DNA of 64,000 nucleotides from an uncultured Prevotella sp. GTDB lineage: Bacteria; Bacteroidota; Bacteroidia; Bacteroidales; Bacteroidaceae. How positions within the stretch are numbered: position 1 is the first letter of the stretch; the number at the start of each line of letters is the position of its first letter. Below the pieces are notes generated by a model, which had not been told where the DNA came from, did no database searches, and saw only the letters and a list, made by a program, of their open reading frames with translations. This document shows, one piece after another, positions 34,957 to 43,278 of the stretch. The stretch lies in contig UQKO01000007.1 in the NCBI GenBank assembly GCA_900541575.1, positions 15,025-79,024 on the forward strand, in the 5' to 3' direction. Made by a program: the position numbers and the translations under genes.

Positions 34957-35303
34957 TATTTTTTTCGTTTGAGGCGAGGAAAAGAGATTCAGCAAAAAGC
35001 ATGTACACGTTTCTCCACCTTTTAAACGTTTCCGACTTTTCTCTTTCCATCGCAGGATGAGTTTCCTTTTGTCTACACCACAAAACAAAAGGCAAAGCGA
35101 TCCAAAAACGCTTCTGTTCCAAGCACATTATTCATTATGGTGTTGCGAATTTAAAGTATGATTCTTCCTTTAAATTCCCTTTTCCCTCCTTTCCGTCTCT
35201 TAGATAGTGGGCAACATAACACCCCCATTATAAAGCCTTTTCTGTACGAAGATATACCCCTTCTTCTGAATGTCCAAATTATGCTCTCTGTATAGATGGA
35301 TTT
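34957..35303. other. Intergenic region, no gene seen
   Basis: About 350 bases with C/T-rich stretches on the plus strand. No frame with a start signal, family likeness or strong hairpin is visible. Confidence 0.5.
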
Positions 35304-35585
35304 TTCCTCTTGCGAACAGAAGACTTCGTAAGCTGCGAACGGAATACTACAAACTTCTTCATTATCAAGCAAGAACCTCGGTCATTCCGTTTCTTCTTGA
35401 AGACTTTCCCGTCGTTCACTGGGCGGTGAACGCTCTACCGCACGGCAGCGGTAGCTTTACCGAACGGCAGCGGCAGCTTTACCGGACGGCAGTGGTAGCT
35501 TTACCGGACGGCAGCGGTAGCTTTACCGGACGGCAGCGGCAGCTTTACCGGACGGCAGTGGTAGAGCTACCGAACGGCAGTGAAC
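35304..35585 (+). repeat. Leader + seven 22-bp tandem repeats, copy 1
   Basis: A leader of about 128 bases (35304-35431) is followed by seven units of 22 bases (35432-35585). Units vary at a few positions; a common core is TACCGGACGGCAGCGGTA. Unit ends join into CGGTAGCTTTACCG, which can fold into small stems. The leader ends in a hairpin (CGTTCAC at 35413-35419, GTGAACG at 35426-35432). The same leader and units are found at 63813. Spacers are absent, so this is not a CRISPR. It resembles in plan the leader/brick/tail elements described in Porphyromonas gingivalis. Confidence 0.85.
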
Positions 35586-35722
35586 GATGAAATGATGAAC
35601 ATCCGTGAACGAGTAAATGGGTATCTGCGAACGGCAAGTACAAGATTCCAAGGCGTTGTTCTGAAAGAACTTGAAGTTTCTTGGCATTCCGCAGAGCCGA
35701 TAAATCAATAAAGACTTTAGAG

Positions 35723-35740
35723 TGGTCCTATAAATTCTGG
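35723..35740 (+). repeat. Dispersed GTGGTTCTATAAATTC repeat, copy 3 (single arm)
   Basis: AGAGTGGTCCTATAAATTCTGG carries the word with one change; no inverse arm follows within 60 bases except a weak GGTACCCC. Confidence 0.5.
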
Positions 35741-35901
35741 ATTATATGGTACCCCATTCTGACTTGATTCAACACGTAAAACGGAAAAGCCAATAGAGAC
35801 GGAAGCCAAATCTTACACACGACTCCGCATACATCCGCTCCTTATCAGAAAGATTATCCATCGTCTGTCGAACTACCTAACCTTGCTCTCTCAAATGCAT
35901 A
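35741..35901. other. Rest of the argR upstream region
   Basis: No gene, terminator or clear repeat seen between the dispersed repeat and the inverted repeat at 35902. Confidence 0.45.
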
Positions 35902-35934
35902 CCGTGCATGGATTTGCAGAGTTTTTATGCACGG
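35902..35934. promoter_or_regulatory. Inverted repeat upstream of argR
   Basis: CCGTGCAT (35902-35909) and ATGCACGG (35927-35934) are perfect inverse copies; the word TGCAT recurs at 35896. It is 83 bases before the argR start and 49 bases before the -7 box. It might be an ArgR operator or another regulator's site; it does not fit the enteric ARG box. Confidence 0.4.
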
Positions 35935-35982
35935 ATTCTTATTTTTTGCTGAATAACGCGCTGATTATACAAGAATAATACG

Positions 35983-35990
35983 TATATTTG
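35983..35990 (+). promoter_or_regulatory. -7 box of the arginine operon
   Basis: TATATTTG, 27 bases before the argR ATG. No TTG is present at -33; the region is AT-rich and might carry ArgR sites. Confidence 0.55.
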
Positions 35991-36016
35991 CATCGAAATT
36001 TAAAGAACATACATAT

Positions 36017-36505
36017 ATGAGCAACAGACAGCAACGATTGGATATGCTAAGAGTGGTGCTCTCAAGCGGCACAGAGTTTGGAAGCCATGAGGAAATTCTC
36101 AGTGAACTCAAGCGAAATGGCTGGAACGTGACACAAGCCACACTCTCACGCGACTTGACAAAGCTCCGTGCAGCCAAGGTCCACTCCGCTGGGGGCTACC
36201 GATATATTCTGCCCGAAAGCCCCATGTATCAGCACACAGTGAAGCCCGACGTGGTGCCCCACTATCTGCGCAACTCAGGATTTCTGAGCATTGCCTTTTC
36301 TGGAAAGATGGCCGTACTAAAGACGCGACCAGGCTATGCCGCTGGCCTTGCCTCCGACATTGATGCACACAAGCTACCTAGCGTGATTGGTACTATTGCA
36401 GGCGACGATACCATACTGATTATTGCGAATGAAACTTCCACACGAGAGCAGCTCACAGAAGAACTTGCACAGGCTGTACCCGCTATGCGTAGCATCCTAT
36501 TATAA
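36017..36505 (+). CDS. argR: Arginine repressor
   Basis: Hexameric arginine-dependent DNA-binding regulator. The 162-residue protein has a winged-helix domain (1-70: GSHEEILSELKRNGWNVTQATLSRDLTKL, the usual recognition region) and a C-terminal arginine-binding/oligomer domain with GTIAGDDTILIIANE (127-141). It is the first gene of the arginine operon, so it probably controls its own synthesis. The spacer to the next gene is 38 bases. Confidence 0.93.
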   Translation: MSNRQQRLDMLRVVLSSGTEFGSHEEILSELKRNGWNVTQATLSRDLTKLRAAKVHSAGGYRYILPESPMYQHTVKPDVVPHYLRNSGFLSIAFSGKMAVLKTRPGYAAGLASDIDAHKLPSVIGTIAGDDTILIIANETSTREQLTEELAQAVPAMRSILL

Positions 36506-36543
36506 GAACCATAACAAAAACAACATATAAGACCTATCCAACA

Positions 36544-37170
36544 ATGGAAGAATACGACGATGGAATCAAAGTAGTAGTGGCCGATGCAAGCCACGAGAAA
36601 TACGTCGACACCATTTTAAAGACTATTACAGATGCCGCCAAGGTGCGCGGCTCGGGCATTGCTAGCCGTACCCATGAATATGTGGCTACGAAGATGAAGG
36701 AGCGCAAGGCAATCATCGCCCTCTATGGCGAAGAATTTGCAGGATTCTGCTATATCGAAAGCTGGGAGAATAAGCACTATGTGGCCAACTCGGGTCTGAT
36801 TGTCGTACCCAAGTTCCGTGGCCACCATCTTGCCACACGCATCAAGCGTCTCGCCTTTTCGCTAAGCCGCGTACGTTGGCCACAGGCTAAGATATTCGGC
36901 CTTACGAGTTCAGGGCCTGTCATGCGTATCAACACCTCTCTAGGCTACGTGCCTGTGCCTTTCAGCGAATTGACGCAAGACGATGAATACTGGAAAGGAT
37001 GCGGCACCCCTGAAGCTCCTTGTTGCATCAATTGCGACGTGCTCGCTCGTACGCATCGTAAGTATTGCGTATGCACAGGCATGCTCTTCGACCCTGCCCG
37101 TCACCCCAACACTCCGCTGCCTGTGGAGATTCCGCAAGATGTACTTGATTTCATCAAGACACACGAGTAA
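36544..37170 (+). CDS. GNAT acyltransferase of the arginine operon (glutamate N-acyltransferase)
   Basis: Probable first enzyme of arginine synthesis, adding an acyl group to glutamate. The 208-residue protein has a GNAT core (about 55-145, with NSGLIVVPKFRGHHLATRIKR as the acyl-CoA loop, then IFGLTSSGPVMRINTSLGYVPV). Bacteroides uses succinylated intermediates, and the homologous gene there has been proposed as N-succinylglutamate synthase, as I recall; so succinyl-CoA is a likely donor. A Cys-rich tail (CGTPEAPCCINCDVL and YCVCTGM, about 157-185) suggests a metal site not found in ordinary GNAT enzymes. It lies between argR and argG. Confidence 0.82.
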   Translation: MEEYDDGIKVVVADASHEKYVDTILKTITDAAKVRGSGIASRTHEYVATKMKERKAIIALYGEEFAGFCYIESWENKHYVANSGLIVVPKFRGHHLATRIKRLAFSLSRVRWPQAKIFGLTSSGPVMRINTSLGYVPVPFSELTQDDEYWKGCGTPEAPCCINCDVLARTHRKYCVCTGMLFDPARHPNTPLPVEIPQDVLDFIKTHE

Positions 37171-37293
37171 ACCACGCGAGCAACACCTCTCGAGGAATAA
37201 GTTACAAGCAATAAATGGTGCTTTCTGCCACGTTTAAGACTAGAGCAACCACTTGATGCTTGATTGCAAACACATTTAATATACGATAAGAAA

Positions 37294-38496
37294 ATGGCTA
37301 AGAAAGTAGTAGTCGCCTTCAGTGGCGGTCTCGACACCTCATACACGGTGATGTACCTCGCCAAAGAAAAAGGGTACGAAGTATACGCAGCTTGCGCTAA
37401 TACAGGCGGATTCAGCGCCGAACAGCTCAAGACCAACGAAGAGAACGCCTACAAATTAGGTGCAACAAAGTATGTCACCCTCGATGTAACGCATGAATAC
37501 TATGAAAAGAGCCTCAAATACATGGTGTTCGGCAACGTACTACGCAATAATGTATACCCCATCTCGGTATCCTCTGAACGCATTTTCCAGGGCATGGCCA
37601 TTGCTCGCTATGCGAAGGAAATCGGCGCCGACGCCATTGCTCATGGCTCTACGGGCGCAGGCAACGACCAAGTGCGCTTCGATATGACTTTCCTCGTGAT
37701 GTGTCCCGACATGGAGATTATCACACTTACACGCGATGGCAACCTCTCGCGCAAGGAAGAGATTGACTATCTAAACCAACATGGCTTCAAGGCCGACTTT
37801 ACCAAACTTAAATATTCTTACAACGTAGGTATTTGGGGCACTAGCATCTGTGGCGGCGAGATTCTCGATTCCGCACAGGGACTGCCCGAAACGGCTTACC
37901 TCAAACAAGTGACTAAGCATGGTACGGAACAACTGAAGCTCACCTTTGAAAAGGGAGAACTCAAGGCCATCAACGGCGAACGCTACGACGACCCCATTCA
38001 GGCCATCTGCAAGGTGGAGGAGATTGGTGCAGCCTATGGCATTGGCCGCGACATGCACGTGGGCGATACCATCATCGGCATCAAGGGACGTGTAGGATTC
38101 GAAGCCGCAGCACCTGCTTTGATTATCGGTGCCCACCGCTTCTTGGAAAAATATACGCTTTCAAAGTGGCAGCAATATTGGAAGGACCAAGTGGCCAACT
38201 GGTATGGCATGTTCCTCCACGAAAGTCAGTATCTCGAACCTGTCATGCGCGATATTGAAGCTATGCTCACCTCGTCGCAGCGCTATGTCAATGGTACGGT
38301 GATTCTCGAACTCCGTCCGTTGGGCTTCAGCACTGTGGGCGTAGATAGCCCCGACGACCTAGTAAAGACAAAGTTTGGCGAATACGGCGAAACTCAAAAG
38401 GGCTGGACCGCCGACGATGCGAAGGGCTTCATCAAAGTGCTCAGCACGCCCCTCCGCGTATTCTATGCCAATCATACCGATGGCGACGAAGCATAA
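37294..38496 (+). CDS. argG: Argininosuccinate synthase
   Basis: Joins citrulline and aspartate with ATP, the next to last step to arginine. The start at 37294 (MAKKVVVAFSGGLDTSYT) gives the standard N-terminal P-loop and 400 residues; the frame from 37264 adds ten residues not seen in the family. HGSTGAGNDQVRFD near 117-130 is the citrulline/aspartate site, with PISVSSERIFQG before it. The gene is followed by a hairpin and 108 bases to argC, so expression of the two may differ. Confidence 0.95.
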   Translation: MAKKVVVAFSGGLDTSYTVMYLAKEKGYEVYAACANTGGFSAEQLKTNEENAYKLGATKYVTLDVTHEYYEKSLKYMVFGNVLRNNVYPISVSSERIFQGMAIARYAKEIGADAIAHGSTGAGNDQVRFDMTFLVMCPDMEIITLTRDGNLSRKEEIDYLNQHGFKADFTKLKYSYNVGIWGTSICGGEILDSAQGLPETAYLKQVTKHGTEQLKLTFEKGELKAINGERYDDPIQAICKVEEIGAAYGIGRDMHVGDTIIGIKGRVGFEAAAPALIIGAHRFLEKYTLSKWQQYWKDQVANWYGMFLHESQYLEPVMRDIEAMLTSSQRYVNGTVILELRPLGFSTVGVDSPDDLVKTKFGEYGETQKGWTADDAKGFIKVLSTPLRVFYANHTDGDEA

Positions 38497-38507
38497 ACCT
38501 ATTATAT

Positions 38508-38526
38508 AGGGTGGTTTATAAATTCT
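38508..38526 (+). repeat. Dispersed GTGGTTCTATAAATTC repeat, copy 4 (single arm)
   Basis: TAGGGTGGTTTATAAATTC, lacking the CTA of the consensus, right after argG. Confidence 0.45.
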
Positions 38527-38533
38527 GATATAG

Positions 38534-38577
38534 AAGTTTAGGAGTAAAAAGGAGACTTCCTCTCCACTCCTAAACTT
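38534..38577 (+). terminator. 12-bp hairpin between argG and argC
   Basis: AAGTTTAGGAGT (38534-38545) pairs perfectly with ACTCCTAAACTT (38566-38577), with an inner GGAG/CTCC. No T tract follows, so it may be a processing or attenuation site rather than a full stop. Confidence 0.5.
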
Positions 38578-38604
38578 TTCACATTTCAACATCCCTTTTT
38601 CCCC

Positions 38605-39573
38605 ATGATTAGAATAGGAATCATCGGCGGAGCAGGCTACACTGCTGGAGAGCTTTGTCGCATCTTGCTCAACCATCCCGAAGCCGAAATCGTGTTCATT
38701 AACAGCGAAAGCAATGCGGGCAATCTGCTCACCGATGTACACGAGGGACTTTATGGCGAGACTGACCTCCGATTCACCGACCAGCTACCTTTCGACCAAG
38801 TAGACGTGGTGTTCTTCTGTTTCGGACACGGCAAAAGCACAAAATTCCTCGCCGAACATTATATACCCGCCGATGTGCGCATTATCGACCTTGCACAAGA
38901 TTTCCGCTTGGAAGCCGAGGACAACGACTATGTGTATGGTCTGCCAGAACTCAATCGTTCGAAAATTCAAAATTCACTCCACGTGGCCAACCCCGGATGC
39001 TTTGCCACCTGTCTGCAACTCGGCCTATTGCCTCTAGCCGAAGCGGGGCTATTGCATTCCGACATTGCGATTAATGCCATCACGGGCTCTACAGGAGCGG
39101 GGGTGAAGCCTGGTGCCACCACCCATTTCTCTTGGCGCACAGGCAACATGAGCATCTACAAAGCTTTTGAGCACCAACACGTGCCAGAAATCAAGCAGTC
39201 GCTCCGCCAACTTCAACCATCGTTTCAGAGTGAGCTTGACTTTATTCCCTATCGTGGCGACTTCCCTCGCGGCATTTTTGCCACAGAGGTAGTAGAGTGT
39301 GATACCCCCATTGAGGAGATCGAGAGCTACTATCGCGACTTCTATAGCGAAGCCCCCTTTACCCATTACGTGGAACGCCCCATCGACTTGAAGCAAGTGG
39401 TCAATACCAACAAATGTCTTATCCATGCCGAATGCCATCGCGACAAGCTTCTAGTGACTTCTTGCATTGACAATCTGCTTAAAGGCGCTTCGGGACAGGC
39501 TGTTCAAAACATGAACCTTATGTTTGGACTCGAAGAGACAACGGGACTACGCTTGAAGCCTGTTGCTTTCTAA
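38605..39573 (+). CDS. argC: N-acyl-gamma-glutamyl-phosphate reductase
   Basis: NADPH-dependent reduction of the acyl-glutamyl phosphate to the semialdehyde. The 322-residue protein has the Rossmann start IGIIGGAGYTAGELCRILLNHP (4-25) and the active-site Cys132 in ANPGCFATC. STGAGVKPGATTHFSWRTGNMSIYKAFEHQHVPEI covers the substrate-binding region, with the catalytic His near HQHVPE. In this group the acyl group may be succinyl. It stands between argG and argD. Confidence 0.95.
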   Translation: MIRIGIIGGAGYTAGELCRILLNHPEAEIVFINSESNAGNLLTDVHEGLYGETDLRFTDQLPFDQVDVVFFCFGHGKSTKFLAEHYIPADVRIIDLAQDFRLEAEDNDYVYGLPELNRSKIQNSLHVANPGCFATCLQLGLLPLAEAGLLHSDIAINAITGSTGAGVKPGATTHFSWRTGNMSIYKAFEHQHVPEIKQSLRQLQPSFQSELDFIPYRGDFPRGIFATEVVECDTPIEEIESYYRDFYSEAPFTHYVERPIDLKQVVNTNKCLIHAECHRDKLLVTSCIDNLLKGASGQAVQNMNLMFGLEETTGLRLKPVAF

Positions 39574-39782
39574 ATTGACCATACATATAAGAGGCATAAG
39601 GTGGTGGAAATTACCCTAAACTTTTGAAGACATGTATTGACTAGACATGTGCATTAGGCTTATCTCTACTTCTTTTCCCCTTCATTCATGGTCGAGCCAC
39701 TATATTTATCATCACTTACGGACATTACCTTCGCCTACTTCCTTTGCTATCAAGGAGAAGGTTCTCATTTAAAATTTCATTG

Positions 39783-40919
39783 ATGCATTTATTCCCGGTA
39801 TATCCTTTATTTGATATTAACATAGTACGCGGCAAAGGTTGCCACGTGTGGGACGACAAAGGCCAAGAATACCTAGACCTCTATGGTGGCCATGCTGTTA
39901 TCAGCATTGGTCATTGCCATCCCCACTATGTAGAGATGCTCACTCACCAACTTCAAACGCTCGGATTCTACTCCAACTCCGTAATAAACCGTCTGCAAGA
40001 GCAACTCGCCACTCGTCTCGGTAAGGCTTGTGGCTACGACGACTATCAGCTATTTCTCATCAACTCTGGAGCCGAAGCCAATGAGAATGCGCTCAAGCTA
40101 GCTTCCTTCCATACTGGCCGCAAGCGCGTGCTCGCAGTAGGCAAGGCTTTCCACGGACGCACTTCGTTGGCAGTAGAAGCCACCGACAATCCTAAGATTG
40201 TAGCCCCCATCAATGCGAACGGCCATGTAACGTTCCTTCCTCTTAACGATATAGAAGCTTTCAGCCAAGAGCTTCGCAAGGGGGATGTGTCGGCTGTGAT
40301 TATTGAATGTATACAGGGCGTAGGCGGCATTCGCATGGCCACTCCCGATTTTATGCAAGGCTTACGCAAGGTGTGCGACGAGACAGGCACCGTGCTTATC
40401 TGCGATGAAATTCAGTGTGGTTATGGCCGCAGCGGCAAGTTCTTCGCCCATCAGCACCTAGGCATTCGCCCCGACATTATCACCTGTGCCAAAGGAATTG
40501 GCAATGGATTCCCTATGGGTGCCGTGCTAATCTCGCCGAAGTTTGAAGCCACCTATGGTATGCTCGGCACCACTTTCGGAGGCAATCACTTGGCTTGCAC
40601 CGCAGCGCTCGCCGTGCTCGATGTGATAGAACAGGAACACCTTGTAGAGAATGCAGCTCGCGTGGGCGACTACCTACTGACAGAGTTAAAGAAGCTACAG
40701 CAATCGAATCCACACATCACAGATGTACGCGGCCGTGGCCTCATGATTGGCGTAGAGTTCGATCAACCTATCAAGGACTTCCGCACACGACTTGTCACAG
40801 AAAAGCACATGTTCACTGGCGCTGCTTCCACCAACATTCTGCGCCTTCTGCCGCCCCTGAGCCTGAGTTTGGACGAAGCACGCGAAGCTATACAACGCAT
40901 TGCTGAACTGAAGTTTTAA
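39783..40919 (+). CDS. argD: N-acylornithine aminotransferase
   Basis: PLP enzyme making N-acyl-ornithine from the semialdehyde and glutamate. The start at 39783 (MHLFPVYPLFDINIVRGKG) fits the family; the frame begins at 39744 but those 13 codons look spurious. PLP-binding Lys237 is in TCAKGIGNGFPMGAVL, and NSGAEANENALKLA (95-108) and ICDEIQCGYGRSG mark the fold. Length is 378. It is the last arginine gene seen here; argB, argF, argH and argE-like genes are not in the window. Confidence 0.94.
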   Translation: MHLFPVYPLFDINIVRGKGCHVWDDKGQEYLDLYGGHAVISIGHCHPHYVEMLTHQLQTLGFYSNSVINRLQEQLATRLGKACGYDDYQLFLINSGAEANENALKLASFHTGRKRVLAVGKAFHGRTSLAVEATDNPKIVAPINANGHVTFLPLNDIEAFSQELRKGDVSAVIIECIQGVGGIRMATPDFMQGLRKVCDETGTVLICDEIQCGYGRSGKFFAHQHLGIRPDIITCAKGIGNGFPMGAVLISPKFEATYGMLGTTFGGNHLACTAALAVLDVIEQEHLVENAARVGDYLLTELKKLQQSNPHITDVRGRGLMIGVEFDQPIKDFRTRLVTEKHMFTGAASTNILRLLPPLSLSLDEAREAIQRIAELKF

Positions 40920-40946
40920 AACAAATCTTTTTATATAAACAACACT

Positions 40947-40981
40947 GAGCGTAGGGATAATGCATTTTTACCCCTACGCTC
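40947..40981 (+). terminator. Hairpin after argD
   Basis: GAGCGTAGGG (40947-40956) pairs with CCCTACGCTC (40972-40981) over a 15-base loop. The loop, not the 3' side, has the T-run, so it is a doubtful terminator. Confidence 0.45.
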
Positions 40982-41004
40982 TGTGTACTTGACATCGCAC
41001 AACT

Positions 41005-41739
41005 ATGGAAGAAGACAAGAAACCTCTATCTGAATCTGTAGAGCAACCTCAAAAACACGACTCTGCTCCTGCGACCCCCTCTTCGCTACAAGATACGTCC
41101 TCTGCCGAACAAACAGCAGAAGACGATTTAGCCCCTACGAAACAAGCGCCCGTGCAAGCATCAACTCTCAGCGAGCGCCCACCCAAACGCAGCAAGAGCC
41201 GCACTACAAACATTCCTCCTTTGATGCCCGAGGGGTATGCCTACGAACGTGAGCCTCAGCAACCGCTACGCTCATCCACTGATCCCCTGTCTCCTACTAC
41301 GCCCTCTGCTTCGGAACCTCAGCCCAAGCGGAGCAAACGTTTCACACATCCTAAGGGAAAGGTCACGCACACGCGCCATATATCTATACCCTTCAAGCGC
41401 ATTGGCAAATGGTTGGGTATCATTGTGGCAATCTTCGTGGTAGCAAGTGCCGCATACTTAGGCTTCGACCGTTGGAAGCATCAACCTATTGAACCTGCTA
41501 ACATAGCGCCCATGGCAGCTGACTCCGATACCATCACGCCTCTTCCCACACAGCCCGATACCGCAGAGCTCAACCGCTTGCGCGAAGACAGCATCCGCAG
41601 AGAAGATAGCATCCGCCACGCTAACTGGATTTATTGGAAGCGCAAAAGGCAAGCACAAAAGGCGGCTGAAGAAGCAGCTCAACAAGAAGAAGCCAATCAT
41701 ACTGCTACACAAGAACACATCGACAGCACCGCGCACTAA
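41005..41739 (+). CDS. Unknown single-span membrane protein
   Basis: A 244-residue protein not recognised. Residues 1-125 are cytosolic-looking, rich in Pro, Ser, Lys and Gln (SLQDTSSAEQ..., PPKRSKSRTTNIPPLMPEG, then a second PKRSKR), like a disordered region. One membrane helix is at about 133-153 (WLGIIVAIFVVASAAYLGF). The rest is acidic/polar with a doubled REDSIRREDSIR motif and an Ala/Glu/Gln/Lys coiled-coil-like end. Bacteroidales have such proteins at varied loci with no assigned role. It follows argD by 85 bases, with a hairpin between, and may be read with it. Confidence 0.6.
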   Translation: MEEDKKPLSESVEQPQKHDSAPATPSSLQDTSSAEQTAEDDLAPTKQAPVQASTLSERPPKRSKSRTTNIPPLMPEGYAYEREPQQPLRSSTDPLSPTTPSASEPQPKRSKRFTHPKGKVTHTRHISIPFKRIGKWLGIIVAIFVVASAAYLGFDRWKHQPIEPANIAPMAADSDTITPLPTQPDTAELNRLREDSIRREDSIRHANWIYWKRKRQAQKAAEEAAQQEEANHTATQEHIDSTAH

Positions 41740-41903
41740 CACGCTCGGAATCGAGAGCTGAAAACAATAAGTCGTACTTGATTATATCCAGACAAGAGTG
41801 AATACTTTTGCCTTCTCTTCAAGCAAGACAAAAAGAGTAGGAAGCATTACCTCAGTTTTTTTTATCTGAAAGTAATACTTCCTACTTCTTATTTTATTGC
41901 TTT

Positions 41904-42830
41904 TTATTGTTTCTTCACCCGCAAGTTGAAATCCCTTGAGGCCATCTTCTCCAAACGAAGTTTGATATAGGTGGCAAAGTCAGGAGAGTCTACAATTTCT
42001 ATTTCATCGTATAATCCCAATACGAATCGACCTATACCGATGTAACTGCACACCTCTGTGTCGAATCGGTGACGCCCATCCTTTGTGGGCGATAGCTGTC
42101 GCTGAGAGTCTGGATATTCCTCGAGAAGCAGGCTTGTGGCCAACTGGCTCAAGAGCAAACTCACGGATTTACGTTGTTCTCCGTTAAAGCCAAAGAGATC
42201 GCTAAAGAAGGGCACGTGATTCACCTCGTGCGTCCAAAGCAAATCTAGTGGCTCAACACATTCGATACGACTCACCTTAAACGTTTTGTTCGTATTGGTG
42301 GAAAGCTCGTAGCAGCGCACCTCCGTGTTTTCGTTGACAAACATATAGGGCTCTACAATGCGATTGCTCACGGTTTTGCTTGAACCCGAGCGATAATTGC
42401 GCAATACAGCTACACGCTGCTCCCGTATGCATTGAAAGAGCGTGCTGATATTCTGCGCCAACGAATTGTCTACGCCATGCTTAGCCAACACATCTGTGCT
42501 ATAAAGGTTTGACAACTTCTCGCGTAAGTGACGCACCTGCACAGAGTTGTTATATACGGAGTTGAGTACCTGACTAATTGTGAGTGCCTCGTCTTCAGAG
42601 AACTGTATGCCTGATGCTATCTCGCGAAAAAAAGGCGATGTATGGTCGATACGATACTTCGTTCCTTCCTTCTTTATAATGAATCCAAGATTCTTGAAAG
42701 CGTCAACATAACGGTAGATGGAGCGGCGACTCATGCCTAGACGCTGTCCGATTTCTTCAACTGAAAGAGTGCGATTTTGAGTAAGCAGAACCATCAGCCG
42801 GAGCTGACGGCCTAATTTTTCAAGTTCCAT
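41904..42830 (-). CDS. HTH-WYL transcriptional regulator
   Basis: A 308-residue regulator of the DeoR/YafY type. The N-terminus has a winged helix-turn-helix (about 15-65: RTLSVEEIGQRLGMSRRSIYRYVDAFKNLGFIIKKEG). The middle-to-end part is a WYL-like domain (VLRNYRSGSSKTVSNRIVEPYMFVNENTEVRCYELSTNTNKTFKVSRIECVEPL). WYL proteins bind nucleic acid or small ligands and control varied genes, including defence genes, but no such genes are adjacent; its nearest neighbour on the other side is the divergent alpha-2-macroglobulin, a possible target. Confidence 0.85.
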   Translation of the reverse strand: MELEKLGRQLRLMVLLTQNRTLSVEEIGQRLGMSRRSIYRYVDAFKNLGFIIKKEGTKYRIDHTSPFFREIASGIQFSEDEALTISQVLNSVYNNSVQVRHLREKLSNLYSTDVLAKHGVDNSLAQNISTLFQCIREQRVAVLRNYRSGSSKTVSNRIVEPYMFVNENTEVRCYELSTNTNKTFKVSRIECVEPLDLLWTHEVNHVPFFSDLFGFNGEQRKSVSLLLSQLATSLLLEEYPDSQRQLSPTKDGRHRFDTEVCSYIGIGRFVLGLYDEIEIVDSPDFATYIKLRLEKMASRDFNLRVKKQ

Positions 42831-42875
42831 TGCTAAGTAATCTCAATCTATTTCATGCTTCAAGTTATCAAGGAG

Positions 42876-42905
42876 CAAAGATAATGCAAGGCAAGCGCAA
42901 TACAA
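42876..42905 (-). promoter_or_regulatory. Promoter of the WYL regulator
   Basis: On the minus strand, TTG (42905-42903) and TATCTTTG (42883-42876) are 19 bases apart, a good match to the Bacteroidetes promoter. Confidence 0.6.
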
Positions 42906-43278
42906 AGAAAAAGTGTAAAAATCTTCTTTCTTTTACCATAACCGCGCAAAAAGTTTTTCTATTTTGGACATAAAGTGTCATACGTTTCACTAAGCAACTA
43001 TTAGTCGTTTAAATTCTTAAAAAACGCAAGGAAGCAAAAAATCCTTCACGAGAGCATTGTGCGAAAAAGCGGAAAAGCGTAATTTAGCTCATCGAATAGC
43101 ACTAATACACGTACGAAATGCACTTTTTTTGATGAACGTTGGCCAAGATGGGACGCATAGAATATCTATTATATAAATCCATGAAGTCATTTAGACTTTT
43201 CGCTAAATCCGTCTAGACAAAGCCGCGACGTCCTAAAAAGCATTTGTCAAGGAAACGCATTCTTACTCCATCATACCT
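42906..43278. other. Divergent region upstream of alpha-2-macroglobulin
   Basis: About 370 AT-rich bases. A short dyad GACATAAAGTGTC is at 42968-42980. No promoter I could be sure of for the plus-strand gene, no gene. Confidence 0.45.

Noticed and set aside
35432..35585. Possible CRISPR array
   Set aside because: Units are directly joined at 22 bases with no spacers and no cas genes nearby.
35270..35590. 106-codon frame through the 22-bp repeats, with a similar frame at 63790-63987
   Set aside because: The two frames look alike only because the DNA element is repeated; differences change residues freely, and no translation signal is present.
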